From assembly GCA_030737875.1 (NCBI GenBank), contig CM060925.1, forward strand, positions 482,173,514 through 482,237,513: a stretch of DNA of 64,000 nt, written 5' to 3'. Shown piece by piece: positions 33,387 to 46,428 of the stretch (positions are counted from its first letter, which is position 1; every line of letters starts with the position of its first letter). Origin of the DNA: Allium sativum. Lineage: Eukaryota > Streptophyta > Magnoliopsida > Asparagales > Amaryllidaceae. The position numbers and the translations under genes were made by a program. The notes under the pieces are model-generated. The model was not told where the DNA came from. It did no database searches and worked only from the letters and a program-made list of their open reading frames with translations.

Positions 33387-36015
33387 ATCAAACCCAGCAG
33401 TAGGATGTATCAGTCCCTAACCCAACAACTTATAGGACACAGACCTATTTACTGGCGTTGCAACATCTTATTTTCCCCATTCGGACCCATGCACGCTAAT
33501 GACTCTGCCGGAACGCTCCCGTATTCACTTTCCTCCATTTGAACCTCTTATTATCCAGATCAGTAAAGCATGCCCTGACCCTGCCTAGTGCGAGGCCCCT
33601 ATTCCAATACCAACAGGAATATTGACTGATATGAGTTCCACACAAATCGACACAAGTCAAACCCCCTAAGCTTGTGCCCCCAAGTAACTAGAATTTAAGA
33701 GTCCTCCAAACCCGATATGACAACAAGACGAGGGACCTCTTAGCTTATTAATTATCAAGTTTAACTTAGCAGGTTTAAATTCATTAATAAGCATTGTTGT
33801 AAATGACATTTCTTTGTAAATGTTATTCTTTGTACAACCCCTTCCCAAAAATAAGCACCTGCTCAGATGTATATATAGATTAGAGTATCTCATTTTACTT
33901 CATTTATATTTGATACTTTTATTTTCCATATCATGTTATTACTTAATATTAAATTAAGTATAATTCACATTTTCTCCATTTGCATGTTACTTTCCAATTA
34001 AATATCATTTTTCTAATTAACATGTTTTCCCATACCGATTACTTAATGCCGTATTAAGTATAATTTATTCTGATTAACACGTTTCCCTAATAAAATAACT
34101 TAATGTCATATTAAGTACGGTTAATGTGTTTTCCATACTAATGTTAAATTAATGTACTTTCCAATTAAACGTTGAATGAACGTGTTTTCCCATTTTGATG
34201 ACAAATTACATATTTTCCGTTATAGATGCCAAATTGTCATGTTTACAAATCAGTGTCAATTAACGTGTGATTCCAATATCAGTGCCATGTTTACCCAATT
34301 AAATTAACATAATCATAAACATCCAACGAACATAAAAATTTAATTAACGTTTTCCCTAACTAGCATTAAATGATCATAAATGACTTATTAATATGAAAGG
34401 AACATAAACATTTAATCACATGTTTTTCCCAAATTAACATGAAATGAACATAAAATTTAATTACATGTTTTCCTAAATTAACATGATTGCTCATAAATGT
34501 CAAATTGATATGTTTTCTCCAATTAACATATTCTCCCTAATTAATGTCAGTAGGTGACAAATTTCCATATTCCTCAAATTAACATATCCTCTTTATTGTC
34601 AATTACCATAAGTGACAAATTACCATGTTCCCTAAATATATACTATTCTTGATGTCAAATTACTATGTCTAACATGTTCTTCTTAATGTCTACATGTTTC
34701 TCAAATTAACATATATAGATTAATGTTAATTACATGTTTTCCAATCAACGCCTTGTTGACATATCTACAATTTAATGCCAAATAAATGTTCACCAATCAA
34801 TGCCATATTAATATTAATGTCAAATTCATGCCATATGTCTACAGATTAATGTCACATTCATGCCATATAAATATGTCTACAGATTAATGTCAAATTCATG
34901 CCATAGTAATAAGTCTTTAGATAAATGTCAAATTCATGTTCCTAAATGATATTTCTTCTTAATACTAAGTTTAACCTATTCATGTTTGCATATTCTTCCT
35001 TCCTAATAATCCCAATTTGCAATACAAATTCTAATATTCCCAATTTCCTATTAACATTATTTCATACTTTTCTATGCAATTCAAACGATAAAGGCATAAC
35101 AATACTACAAACAAAGCAAAAACAGAAAGGGGATAAGGAAGGGAGATGTACATACAATCAGATAATAATTGAAAACGAATAGGTAGTTGAAAGTAAATAA
35201 AATAACATATAAGAATAAACTTATAAACATTGTTACTTTTCAGATCTACAGTATATTTACTGTCAAAGTTCTTTTTATATAGATTATTACAACAACTATT
35301 ATATCTATCTAACTTTAACTTAGAAGAAAACTGAAAATCACAGTAATACTCACCATATTTTTGTAGATCCAGAAAATACTCTGAAATAGTTGTTTGAAGA
35401 AAAATTTGAATTATCCTTTGTATCTATCTTCTAGCAGCAGCCCCTCATTTTTCTTATTTAATTTCTTGAACATTGTTTAGGGGAAGAAAGAAATGAAGAA
35501 TATTTGTTTGTTGGAAAATGAAAGAGATAGCCACCCTACTTATAGATTAATTAGGAAATCTCAACTCGTTAGATATTAGGTTTTTAAATTCAGCCATACA
35601 CCTCAGTGAATAAATAATATATATAAAACAGTCCAAATTCAAAGCCACGAACCGAACCTGCATGTAGATGGGTCGACCCACCACCAACCGTGTCGACCCA
35701 TGGGTCGACCCGCCTTAGACTTGGGTCGACCCATGTGTCGACCCAGTTTGGGCTGGGCCGCCCACTTACCGTTGCTTCATGTGTATAATTATTTATTTGA
35801 ATTTTAAATATTGTTTAAACTTTGTATGTCCATAACTTGTTCATATATTATCCGATTTACGTAAACCAATGGTCTATCTAAACTAGAATTTCGAGACGAA
35901 CGCAACGGTAAAGTCAGTTTTACTTAGTTCTCAATCTTCTCTAATCAATATCCATTTCATCAGTTTATACCTCAATTAATTAATTATTGTTTTGTTAAAA
36001 AATTGGGTTGTTACA
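33383..36015 (-). repeat. Element B 3' LTR, right segment
   Basis: Collinear with about 49935-52551 of the complete LTR. It repeats about 230 bp of the left segment (19415-19652) and passes the C insertion site uninterrupted, so it derives from a B LTR that did not carry C. TTAACATG-type repeats fill 33900-34950, GGGTCGACCC palindromes lie at 35669-35748 and an altered TATA box at 35536-35545. Confidence 0.82.
33900..34950. repeat. TTAACATG(TTTTCC) degenerate repeat array in B LTR
   Basis: Dozens of diverged short units built from AATTAACATGTTTTCC, AATGTCAAATTACATG and similar words, spaced about 25-40 bp. The same array is at 50470-51500 in the other LTR. Confidence 0.7.
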
Positions 36016-36032
36016 TTCTCCCTTCCTTAAAG
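36016..36032 (-). other. Element B polypurine tract
   Basis: Reads CTTTAAGGAAGGGAGAA on the minus strand directly before the LTR start TGTAACAACCC. Confidence 0.75.
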
Positions 36033-36528
36033 GATTTCGTCTCCGAAATCTCCAAGGCTAGAAGAATGTTATGAATGTTCACACCCATCAAATCAATCAT
36101 CATCCACTAGCATCCATTGTCCTTAGAATCTTTATTGCTTTGTATGAATATATGCAAAGGTATCGTGTATATATCCCAAAGCTAATGCGAAAATCTACCG
36201 GCCTACAGATTCAGTTGACCTCCTTAATGCAATTCATGTCTGTGTCAGGCATCCAAAATGTATGCAAAAGAATCCTAATGATACATATAAAATTATGTAT
36301 GTGTTCACAACCATTCACCAAAATGCAACATCCATGTGATGATTCAACCATTTTCATCCATTGAAAATTAAAATACGCACACATCCATATGCAATATGTA
36401 AGTGTTTGAGCCGATCTAGTGCTAATGTGTGTGTATATGCGTCCACTGGCAACCACTAACAAACATTTGCATCCACTTGCAACCATCAAACATAACATGT
36501 CTCGAACACATGTTTCAACCATATCCTA
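36033..36528 (-). other. Element B internal region, part next to the 3' LTR
   Basis: Noncoding. It contains CCACTTGCAACCA-like short repeats. D is inserted at its right end (TCCTA duplication at 36524-36528). Confidence 0.6.
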
Positions 36529-39227
36529 TGTGACGACCGCCAATAACCCCTGCACTTAACAAGAGGAATAATGCGCTGAAAGGTGTGCCAGGTAGCTATG
36601 GACGATCATCAGAGTAGGTTAACACAATCGGAACCTGTCGTAGAACTCACAGCGTAAGGATAAAATATAATAAAACATATACAACAGGTAATAATAGTGA
36701 AGCATCACATAACAAAATTTTGAAACTTTCACAACATCCTGAAGGATTATCCAAACATCATAGGAAATATCAAAGTTTGTACATAAGACCTCACTACAAC
36801 ACTCATAGAGTAACTCAAACAATGGAAACAGAAATACTAGATAGTAATAAATCCGGTACGTACGCCTCAGCTCACCTCTGAACTGCAACATCGTCCTCAC
36901 TAAGCTATCACCTGCCACCTACCACCTAGTCTGCCCATCCACAACCGAATGAACAACCCAAGGTAATAAGAGGAAAACATAAAACCTTGAGCCAGACAAA
37001 AGTCCTAGTGAGCGATAAAACAACTAACAATATCATCAATAAAGTATATGAGAATGGATAGATAAACATACTAATCTACCCAAAATATCAGAGAAGAACT
37101 CAACTCCCGTCTTCCCCATATCGGACAGTGATAGCCTTTACAATAACATTTCAACCATACATTCATGGAAACCAGAACACCCATTAAATCGTGGCAGAGC
37201 TTAGTTATGCCATCCAAATTATATGTATCTCACATAAACCATCCTAATTGAATTTAACATTTCTCAAGCACAAGCCCCAAAGGCCTAAATTGATATCAGA
37301 CAAGCACCAGAGGAAAATCTCCTTCGACGTTGGGCAATCTACATAGGATGGTTAAAACAAGGCAACTAATCAACCATGACAGACTCTGGCTATCACTGCC
37401 AATCCTTCTTCGAAACCATCGATAATCGTATGACGACCAACCTTGCAATATGTCAAGGGCTAATGGTAACCCCAGTTCTAGCATAAACTCCATACGCCTT
37501 TCAGCGATACGTATGTTTGTTCAGCCTTGACAACTAGGCCTTTCAATGATACCCAGGGTACCCGACCTACAACCGGTCTTTTAGACGTCTCTATTATACC
37601 CCTGCTTCGAGCCTGCTAGAACTTATGACAACGATAATCTCTCAGCCTTCACATCTCTAGTCATCCAACTTGATGACTTTTCATTGCTCAAGCATCCATT
37701 ATCCACCAACTCACGACCTTTGAGTTGTCACCTCATTCGCTGCTCTACACCGATCAATGAATACATTTCAACACTTCGAGCATTACTCCTTGGATTCACT
37801 TTGAAGTCACAATACCACTGCGCTGAGTCGTACCCGAAAAATATAATTTTTCAGAAAAACCCTATGCGACCGACCCATTTTCTTGAAGCACTGACCGACC
37901 AAACCTTCCCCAGAACACCGATCGGCCCCCTAAAGCAAACACTGATCGGTCCCCTAGAGCGCACACACCGATCAGTCCCCTGGACACACACCTTGGATGC
38001 ACCGATCGGTCCCCTGAAGCATACACACCGATCGGTCCCTTGGACACACACCCTGGATGCACGATTGGTCCCCTGAAGCATACACACACACCGATCGGCC
38101 CTCTGCATGCACCCATTGATCGACCCTCTGACTATACCCACCAATCAGTCCTCCCCTGGCTTGTTCTCCAAGCCACTCCACAACCGATCATTTCTGATCG
38201 ATTGGTCCATCGTACAACCACAATCCAACTCCAATTTCGACAAAATTTCGCCAAATGACAAATTAAACAAAACCGACTCATCCAATACAATCATAAGATG
38301 TTATGAAGCCACTAACATCATGAAAATGACAATTATCATCAAATTATGAAAATTTCACCAAAAACCATGATAAATGAACATATAATCTAAATTGTGGGTC
38401 TAAATTGCATAAACATGTAAAATGGCATAAGAATTACTGGTTTAAACATGCTAACTTAGGTCATATGGTGTTTCATATGAAAATGGATTTATCAAGGTAT
38501 AGAGCTATGGTAAAACACTTGAATTTGATAAAAAAAAAACATGATCAAACATTCATATACTTCATTGAATCCATGTGAGAGATGCTATTCACTCACCGAT
38601 TCTCCCAAACAAGCTAAAATCAATGTACTAAGATTCCGGACAGCAAGCAATTCGAACCAAGCCCCTTGATCCGATGAACTCTCTCTTCAAACGATGTAGA
38701 TCTAGCCTCTAATGGTGTAGATCTTCGATTTCCTCCCTTTAGATTTTGATTTTAATGATAGAAAGGTGTTAGAGGAAGGAGGAACATAGGCCACCTAATG
38801 AGAGAATGGAGAAAACTAAACCATTTCCCATATCTCTCACCCCTATTTATAGCTTTCCACTAGCCCACTAACGGGCCTCCTCGAATCAGCCCATTAAGGC
38901 TCCCAAAACCTGAACAGCCAACTTAAAAACCTTAAAACATCGATTCCTCCCATGAGCCAAATCTTTAATGTAACCACTCTACGGAAAGGCAATCATCATT
39001 TCCTTTTTAATGGCACAGGTCTCACCACCTGATTCGACCTAAGTCAAAAGTGATGCACTGTACAAAACTGATAGGGGTAAAATGGTCACCAACAAAATTG
39101 GTAAAAATTCTGGATATGTCTCGCATCCCCATAAGCAACAAATTAAAATATGAGAATGATCTATCCATCAGGGAATAAAATAAAAATATTTTACGATCCT
39201 CCGATACGTAAAATGCGGGCTGTTACA
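36529..39227 (-). repeat. Element D 3' LTR
   Basis: 2699 bp, collinear with 43940-46809. It has a TATA box at 38843-38852 (minus) and an ACCGATCGGT minisatellite at about 37909-38150. Frames overlapping the minisatellite are artefacts of the repeat. Confidence 0.88.
37909..38150. repeat. ACCGATCGGT minisatellite in D 3' LTR
   Basis: Units of roughly 26-40 bp joining the palindrome ACCGATCGGT (perfect at 38001-38010 and 38027-38036) with CCCCTGGACACACACC or CCCCTGAAGCATACAC. An expanded version is at 45420-45740. Confidence 0.8.
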
Positions 39228-39242
39228 CTCTCCCAACCTTAA
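39228..39242 (-). other. Element D polypurine tract
   Basis: TTAAGGTTGGGAGAG on the minus strand directly before TGTAACAGCCC. Confidence 0.7.
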
Positions 39243-39439
39243 GAATTTTGCCCCTGAAATTTTAAGCAAACACAAGTAACCACAACAATTCCGCATGCCT
39301 ACCATCCATGAGAAGCTAATTCTATCACCCAAACTAGCAATCATCAAGCCATGCATCTATAGTCTTATCCTAACATGTGGAATTCTATCAAACAACAACA
39401 AGATACAACAGTATAACGATGATACGATATCAAAGGGTC

Positions 39440-40756
39440 CTACCGACGAAGAGTTCTGGATAAGTCCCCCTCATGCTCTCTTCCCTCTCCCACGTACAAT
39501 CGTCGCCATCTTTACTCCATTGTACCTTGACTAGCTTAACTGTCTTCCTCCTAAGATGTTTCATGTCATTTCCCACAACTCGAAGTGCCTTTCGAGGTTT
39601 CGCAACTACGGTCTCTAGTTCTAGATCTTTTTACTGCTCTGGAGATACCACCACATTCGAATCATGCACGAACTTCCATAGAAACGACACATGGAACACA
39701 TTATGCACGCTCGACATCTTCTCAGGTAACTCCAATTTATACACGAGCTTTCCAATTCGCTCGATTATCAGAAATGGTCCAACAAACCTAGGAGCTAACT
39801 TTTGACGATCTCCAAGTCCTAACAATGCCGAACTCCAAGTCCTTACAATGCTTATCGGCGTAACTCTTCCGATGATCTTGGGCTGCCTTCATTCATTGTC
39901 GAATGATCTCGATACAATCCGAGGTCTCTCTAATCATCTCAGGCCCAAGTATCAACTTATCTCCAGTTTCTAACCAACATGCCGGAGAATTACACGGCCA
40001 ACCATACAACGCCTCGTATGATGTCATCCTAATGCTCGACTGTTAGCTATTGTTATACGCAAACTCGACTAGATGTAGATGGTCTTCCCATGATCCCCTA
40101 AAAGCCAACACACAAGCTCTTAGGAGATCTTCCAAAACTCGATTGTCTCTCTCGGTCTGACCATCAATTTGGGGATGATAAGCCGTACTTAAACACAACT
40201 CGGTTCCCAAAGCTTCTTGTAGACTCTTCCAAAATCCATTTGTAAATAATGGATCTCGGTCATACCATGGAATCGAACTAACCATTTCACATAAAGTTCA
40301 GCCAACATTGATGTCGTCCGAGTCGACTTGACAGGAATGAACCTTGCACTTTTGGTCAAACAATCCACGTACGATGACCCAAATTCCTTCGTTTCCTGCC
40401 CTGGTTCTAGGTAGTCCATTGAAAAAATCCATCGATATCTGCTCCTATTCTCATGTAGGAACTTCCAATGGCTAAAGCAAACCACTCGGCTTTTTTTGTT
40501 CAGCTTTCACTAACTGACAATTCATACACTTGGAAATGAACTTTCCAATGTCTCGCTTCATCCCCTCCCAGTAGTAGACTCGCATCATGTCCTGATACAT
40601 CTTATTGCCACCGAGATGAATCGTCAACTTTGAGTGATGACATTCCCTCATAACCTCATCTCTTAATCCGTCAATATCAAGAACAACTAATCGCCCTTAA
40701 TTTCAAAGCCAACTTTATCGATTAACTTCGAACTCTTTATCTTCTGGTTCAAGTTT
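39440..40756 (-). pseudogene. Element D integrase with chromodomain-like end
   Basis: HHCC region near 40520-40640 (HLGGNKMYQDMMRVYYWEG, then CMNCQ, both Cys kept). Core residues lie in [28 protein letters not shown] and TAYHPQIDGQTERDNR. Frameshifts near 40380 and 39830 and TAA/TAG codons break it. The distal part has KLVYKLELPEKM and HNVFHVSFL and ends with LRRKTVKLVKVQW, CTWEREESM and YPELF, the chromodomain-like tail shared with C1. It would insert element DNA, probably into H3K9-methylated chromatin; that targeting is known for chromoviruses and only inferred here. Confidence 0.85.
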
Positions 40757-42670
40757 CTAGATAAAGTCGACAAGCTTTGCATCTCGCTTTTGGCTCTCTC
40801 CAATCCTTTCGATGAGAGTAGGTCTCATCGATAAGCTTGCCCTCATTTCAGGTTCCAACTCACACCTTGTTCTGAAATCGAATCTTGCCAAATACTCAAG
40901 GTTCTTCCATTCTGAAAACATCACCCCCAAACCTGCGTGTCTTCGGCTCAATGCATCTGCCACTGTGTTACCTTTGCTCGGAGTATAGGCTACACCAAAA
41001 TCATACGATGCCAGAAACTCTAGCCACCTTTGCTGCAGAAGATTCAAATCCTTTTGGGAGAAAAGATACTTCAACGATTTGTGATCCGTAAACAACTTGA
41101 ATCGCACTCCCAATAGGTAATGTCTCCATATCTTCAGAGCAAACACAATCGCTGCCAATTCCAAATCATGAGTTGGGTAATTTCTCTCATGCGGCTTTAG
41201 TTGTCGACTCGCATAGGCCACAACCTTATCCTTCTGCATTAGCACTGCTAGAAGCCCAGTACCACTTGCATCGATATACACAACCATCTCTTCATTCCCA
41301 CTTGGAATGGTCAACACAGGAGCACTCGTTTGTCTCTCTATAAGGATCCCGAACGTTTGTTCACGCTTTGTAGCCCATGTGAACACTTGGTTCTTCTTCG
41401 TCAATCCTGTCAACGGTGCAGCTACCTTGGGGAAATCCTTGATAAACCGTCGGTAATTACTAGCCAACCCAAGGAAACTCCGAACATCCGTCACATTCTT
41501 AGGCCGATCCCAGTCCTGGACTGCTGCCACCTTAGCGTGGTCAACCGCTATCCCATTTCCAGAAACAACCTAGCCTAAGAACCTCACTTCTCTCTTCTAG
41601 AACTAACACTTTGAAAACTTAGCCTTCAGCTATTGTTTTCGTAAGATTTCAAACAAAACTTGCAAGTGCGTCTTGTGTTCCTCCTCATTCTAAGAATAAA
41701 CCAGAATATCATCCATGGACACAAGCACGAACTTGTTTAACTGATCTCTGAAAACTCTATTCATAAGATCCATAAAATATACTGGCACATTAGTCAATCC
41801 AAATGGCATCACCAACCATTCGAATAAACCAGATGGTGTCCTAAAAGCGGTCTTTGGCACACAATCCTTTGCCACCCTCAACTGGTGAAATCCCATTGCC
41901 AAATCCATCCGAGAAAACACTTTGGCTTTGTGAAGCTGATCGAACAAGTCATGAATCCTTAACGACGGATACTTGTTCTTCTTAATCACCTTTTTCAGCT
42001 CATGATAGTCCACACACAATCTTAACGAGCCATCTGTCTTGGTTGCAGACACGACCGGTGCATCCCATTCGGAAACACTTCTCCAAATGAATCCCTTTCC
42101 TAGAAGGTCACGAACTTGCACCTCCAACTCTCGTTGTTCCTTAGGTGCCATCTTCCTAAGAGGCATAACAATTGGTCTTGCACCCTCGACCAAATCGATC
42201 CTAAACTCGATCTCACGTTGCAGCGACAACCCTTTGACCTCGTTAAAGACTTCCTCATACTCATTAGCGATCAACACAGATGACAAGTCTTCCTGTGGAA
42301 TCATAAATGAATATAGATAGCTCACGAAGACACCATCTTCGGGCTTACACTTAATCAACACTTTTCGCCCTTCCACATCCCCGACTCTCACCTCTAGCTT
42401 CTCGCAATTCACCCTTGCTGCATACCTCTTGAGCCAATCCATTCCCAAGATGATCCCAAACCCAGCGAAGTTAAGAACAAAGCAATCACATACAAAAGAG
42501 AAACCATGACTCGACAACACTAGACCATGACACAACATGCACAAACTGGACGAACCCCCAACTGGATTAGTCACGATCAATGGTCTATCATAAATCTCGG
42601 GTTCCAAACCCAAGCGACACATAAGCCCATTGCAAATGAACGAATGCGATGCTCCAGTATCAAACATAAG
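40757..42670 (-). pseudogene. Element D protease, reverse transcriptase and RNase H
   Basis: The protease shows [12 protein letters not shown] at about 42664-42629 and [20 protein letters not shown]. The RT has [32 protein letters not shown] and SMDDILVYS (catalytic MDD at about 41712-41720), and RNase H has [34 protein letters not shown] and [12 protein letters not shown]. The frame is the same as that of late gag, interrupted by a TGA at 42668-42670 and a cluster of stops between 41690 and 41533. RNase H is open from 41530 to 40757. Compared with C1, most stops sit at codons that differ by one transition. Confidence 0.88.
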
Positions 42671-43739
42671 TCAAACTGAAATAACATTAACTGAAAGAGT
42701 ACCTTGCACAACGACACCCTTTCCCTTCTCCTCTGCATTTGGAGGTCTTGAAGAAGATGGTACGGATTCTAAAGGATACGCCTTCACAACCTGCTTTCCC
42801 TTAGCTGATTCTGGACAGTCTTTCTTCTCATGCCTAGGCTTCCCACACTTGAAGCACTTTTTCTCAGCTTTGGGATTCTTGCACTCATTCGAGTAATGAC
42901 CCCTATGTTGGAAGTTAAAGCAAATCACCTCACTTTTAGGCTTCTTTTGGCCATTCTTTCCTTTCTGTTGTTGCTGCTTCCTCTTCTTATTACCACCTTC
43001 ATGTGGTTTCTGAACTTCCTTGGTTGCAACAACAACATTTGTTTCCTTAGGAAACAAGCTCTCATGGCGAACAACTTTTTTCACAATCTTCTCAAATGGA
43101 TCATTAAGATGATCCACCAGCGGCCTTACAATGTAGGTATCCCACCTCATAACAAACTTCTCGTTATTCTGATAAGGTGTGTCAATGTATGAACGAGGAT
43201 ATTTGGACAAGGCATCGAAACAGAAACATAATCTAGCACAGAACGACCATTCTGCTTTAGCTCTATGAACTTTTTGAACAATGCAGACTTCTGAGCTATG
43301 GAGATAAACTTTGCTTCAAACTTAGCCTTGAATTGTTTCCATGAAATCTCTTCCTTTGGAGTCTCAATTGTAATGGAATTCCACCATTCCATGGCCCTGC
43401 CTTGCAGTCCCCTTGATGCAAGCTTTCTCCTTATTACCAACCAATCCCAAGTCTCCAAAAATATGGACACAAGAATCCATCCAACTATGAACCTCTTCTG
43501 CTAGCTCAGATACTTTGAATGGCTTTCCCCCTAGAGATGTATAATCTTTGCATAGCTTTGCAAAATCCACAACCCTAGGTAACTGAACTCCTACGTCTAC
43601 CGTAGCTGCCACTAGAGCGGGAACCTTCGCATGAATTCCTCCATCATGGCTTCAAACATGATAGGGTAGTCTGGTTCACCGCCAGTTCCCCTCCAGTATT
43701 AGCTCCCCTAGCAGCATGTCTTGATGGTCGTCTACTCAT
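42671..43739 (-). pseudogene. Element D gag
   Basis: ATG at 43739 (MSRRPSRHAARGANTGG) aligns with the C1 gag start. Frame changes occur near 43660, 43420 and 43210. The capsid core has VVDFAKLCKDYTSLGGKPFK, KLASRGLQGRAMEWWNSITI and KEEISWKQFKAKFEAKFIS. Zinc knuckles lie at about 42922-42815: the first reads CFNFQHRGHYSNEC with the second Cys changed to Phe, the second, CFKCGKPRHEKKDC, is intact. The last frame ends in VISV followed by TGA at 42668-42670, exactly where the protease frame goes on. Confidence 0.87.
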
Positions 43740-43817
43740 TCTAAATATGCAATTTAGAATAATTAGCCACTTCAAAGAAAAATTGCAAAAGGAGAACAAA
43801 CATTATACTATATATGC

Positions 43818-43846
43818 TAATATATATATATATATATATATATAGT
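43818..43846. repeat. (TA)n microsatellite
   Basis: Simple AT repeat in the leader of D, between the primer-binding site and gag. Confidence 0.85.
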
Positions 43847-43924
43847 AAGCATCCAACTGAAATATACAAGTATGTCTCTCATACGTAATTACGTCTTCGA
43901 ACATTGGCTAAAATTGTTAACCAG

Positions 43925-43938
43925 AGCTTTGATACCAA
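43925..43938 (-). other. Element D primer-binding site
   Basis: TGGTATCAAAGC on the minus strand; one change from the Met-initiator form TGGTATCAGAGC. Confidence 0.75.
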
Positions 43939-45419
43939 ATATGACAACCGCCTATAACCACTGCACTTAACAAGAGGAATAACGCACTGAAAGGTGTGCT
44001 AGGTAGCTATGGAGGATCATTAGAGTTGGTTAACATAATCGGAACCTGTCGTAGAACTCACAGTGCAAGGATAAAATATAATAGAACATAAACAATAGGT
44101 AATAATAGTGAAGCATCACATAACAAACTTTTGAAACTTTCACAACATCCTGAAAGATTATCCAAACATCATAGGAAATATCAAAGTTTGTACATAAGAC
44201 CTCACCACAACACTCATAGAGCAACTCAAACAACGGAAAACAGAAATACTAGATAGTAATAAAATTGGTACGTAAGCCTCCAGCTCGCCTCCGAATTGCA
44301 ACATCGTCCTCACTAAGCTATCACATGTCACCTGCCACCTAGTCTGCCCGTCCACAACTGGATGAACAACCCAAGGTAATAAGAGAAAAACATAAAATCT
44401 TGAGTCAGACAACAGTCTTAGTGAGCAATAAAATAGCTAAAAATATCATCAATAAAAGTATATGAGAATGGATAGATAAACGTACCAATTTACCCAAAAT
44501 ATCAGAAAAGAACTCAACTCCCGTCCTCCCCACATCGGACAGTGATAGCCCTTACAATAACATTTCAACCATACATTCATGGAAACCAGAACACCCATTC
44601 AATCATGGCAGAGCACTTAGTTATGACATCCAAATTATATATATATATATATATCTCACGTAAACCATCCTAATCAAATTTAACATTTCTCAAGCACAAA
44701 CCCCAGAGGCCTAAACCAATATCCGACAAGCACCCGAGGAACATCTCCTTCGAAGTAGGACAATCTACATAAGACGGTTCAAATATGGAAACTAATCAAC
44801 CATGACAAATTCTGGCTATCACCGCCAATCCTGCTTCGAAACCATCGATAATCGTATAACGGCCAACCTTGCCATATGTCAAAGGCTGATGGTAACCCCA
44901 ATTCTAGCATAAATTCCATACGCCTTTCAACGATACATATGTTTGTCCAACCTTGACAACTGGGCCTTTCAACGATACCCAGGGTACTCGACCTACAACC
45001 GGTCTTTTAGATGTCTCTATTATACCCATGCTTCGAGCCTGCTAGAACTTATGACAACGATAATCTCTCAGCCTTCGCATCTCTAGTCATCCAACCTGAC
45101 GACTTTGCATTGTTTAAGCAACCTTCTCAAGCATCCATTATCCACCAACTCACGACCTTTGAGTTGTCACCTCACTCACTGCTCTACACTGATCAATGAA
45201 CACATTTCAACATTTCGAACCTTCCTCCTTGAATTCACTTCGAAGTCACAATGCCATTGCGTAGCGACACGAGTTTGGGGGAATCGCCCCCGAAATATTT
45301 TTTTCAAGCTTTTTTGTTCAAATCTGAGTCGTACCCGAAAAATATAATTTTTCAGAAATAACCCTGTGCGAACGACCCATCTTCTTGAAGCACTGACCAA
45401 GCGAACCTTCACCAGAACA

Positions 45420-45740
45420 CTGATCGCCCCCTGAAGCATACACTGATCGGTCCCCTGGAGCGCACACAAACACACCGATCGGTCTCCTGGACACACGCCC
45501 TGGACACACCGATCGATTCCCCAAAGCATACACACATCAATCGGTCCCCTGGACAAACATCCTGGACGCACCGATCAGTCCTCTGAAGCTTACACACACC
45601 GATCGGTCCCCTTGACACACACCCTGGACGCACCGATCGGTCCCCTGAAGCATACACCCACCGATCGGCCCTCTGCCTGCACACACACCGATCGGGCCTT
45701 TGACTACACCCTCCGATTGGTCCTCCCCTGGCTTGTTCTC
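45420..45740. repeat. ACCGATCGGT minisatellite in D 5' LTR
   Basis: Perfect ACCGATCGGT at 45474, 45598 and 45632, with many one-base variants. Longer than the matching array in the 3' LTR. Confidence 0.8.
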
Positions 45741-46418
45741 CAAGCCACTCCACGACTGATCCTTCCTAACCGATCGATCCACTGTACAGCCCCAATCCAA
45801 CTCCAATTTCGACCAAAACTTCGCCAAACGACAAACTCGACGAAACCGACTCATCGAATACATCCAATACAATCATAAGCATGTTATGAAACCACTAACA
45901 TCATGAAAATGACAATTATCATCAAATTATGCTAATTTCACCAAAAATCATGATAAATGAACATATGATCTAAATTGTGGATACTTGCATAAACATGTAA
46001 AATGGCATAAGAACTACCGGTTTAAACATGCTAAATTAGGTCATAGGGTGTTTCATATGAAAATGGACTTATCAAGGTATAGATCTATGGTAAAACACTT
46101 GAATTTGATGAAAAACATGATCAAACATTCATATACTTCACTGAATTCATATGAGAGATGCAAATCACTCACCGATTCTCCAAACCAGCTAAAATCAATG
46201 TATTAAGATTCCAAACAACAAGCAATTCGAACCAAACCCCTTGATCCGATGAACTTCCTCTTCAAACGATGTAGATCTAACCTCTAATGGTGTAGATCTT
46301 CGATTTCCATCCTTTAGATTTTGATTTTAATGGTGGAAAGGTGTTAGAGGAAGGAGGAACATAGGCCACCTAATGAGAGAATGGAGACAACTAAACCACT
46401 TCCCATATCTCTCACCCC

Positions 46419-46428
46419 CTATTTATAG
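46419..46428 (-). promoter_or_regulatory. TATA box of the D 5' LTR
   Basis: CTATAAATAG on the minus strand, about 390 bp from the LTR start; same spacing as in C. Confidence 0.65.

Noticed and set aside
36071..36522. Frames of about 100 aa on both strands in the B internal region
   Set aside because: They overlap each other antisense in a His/Ile-rich simple stretch and show no domain.
37851..38181. Overlapping long frames with repeated RSVCV/RGPI-like or PIGPLKHTHRSVP residues
   Set aside because: They are translations of the ACCGATCGGT minisatellite in the D LTR; the same artefact occurs at 45176-45872. No start context or family resemblance.
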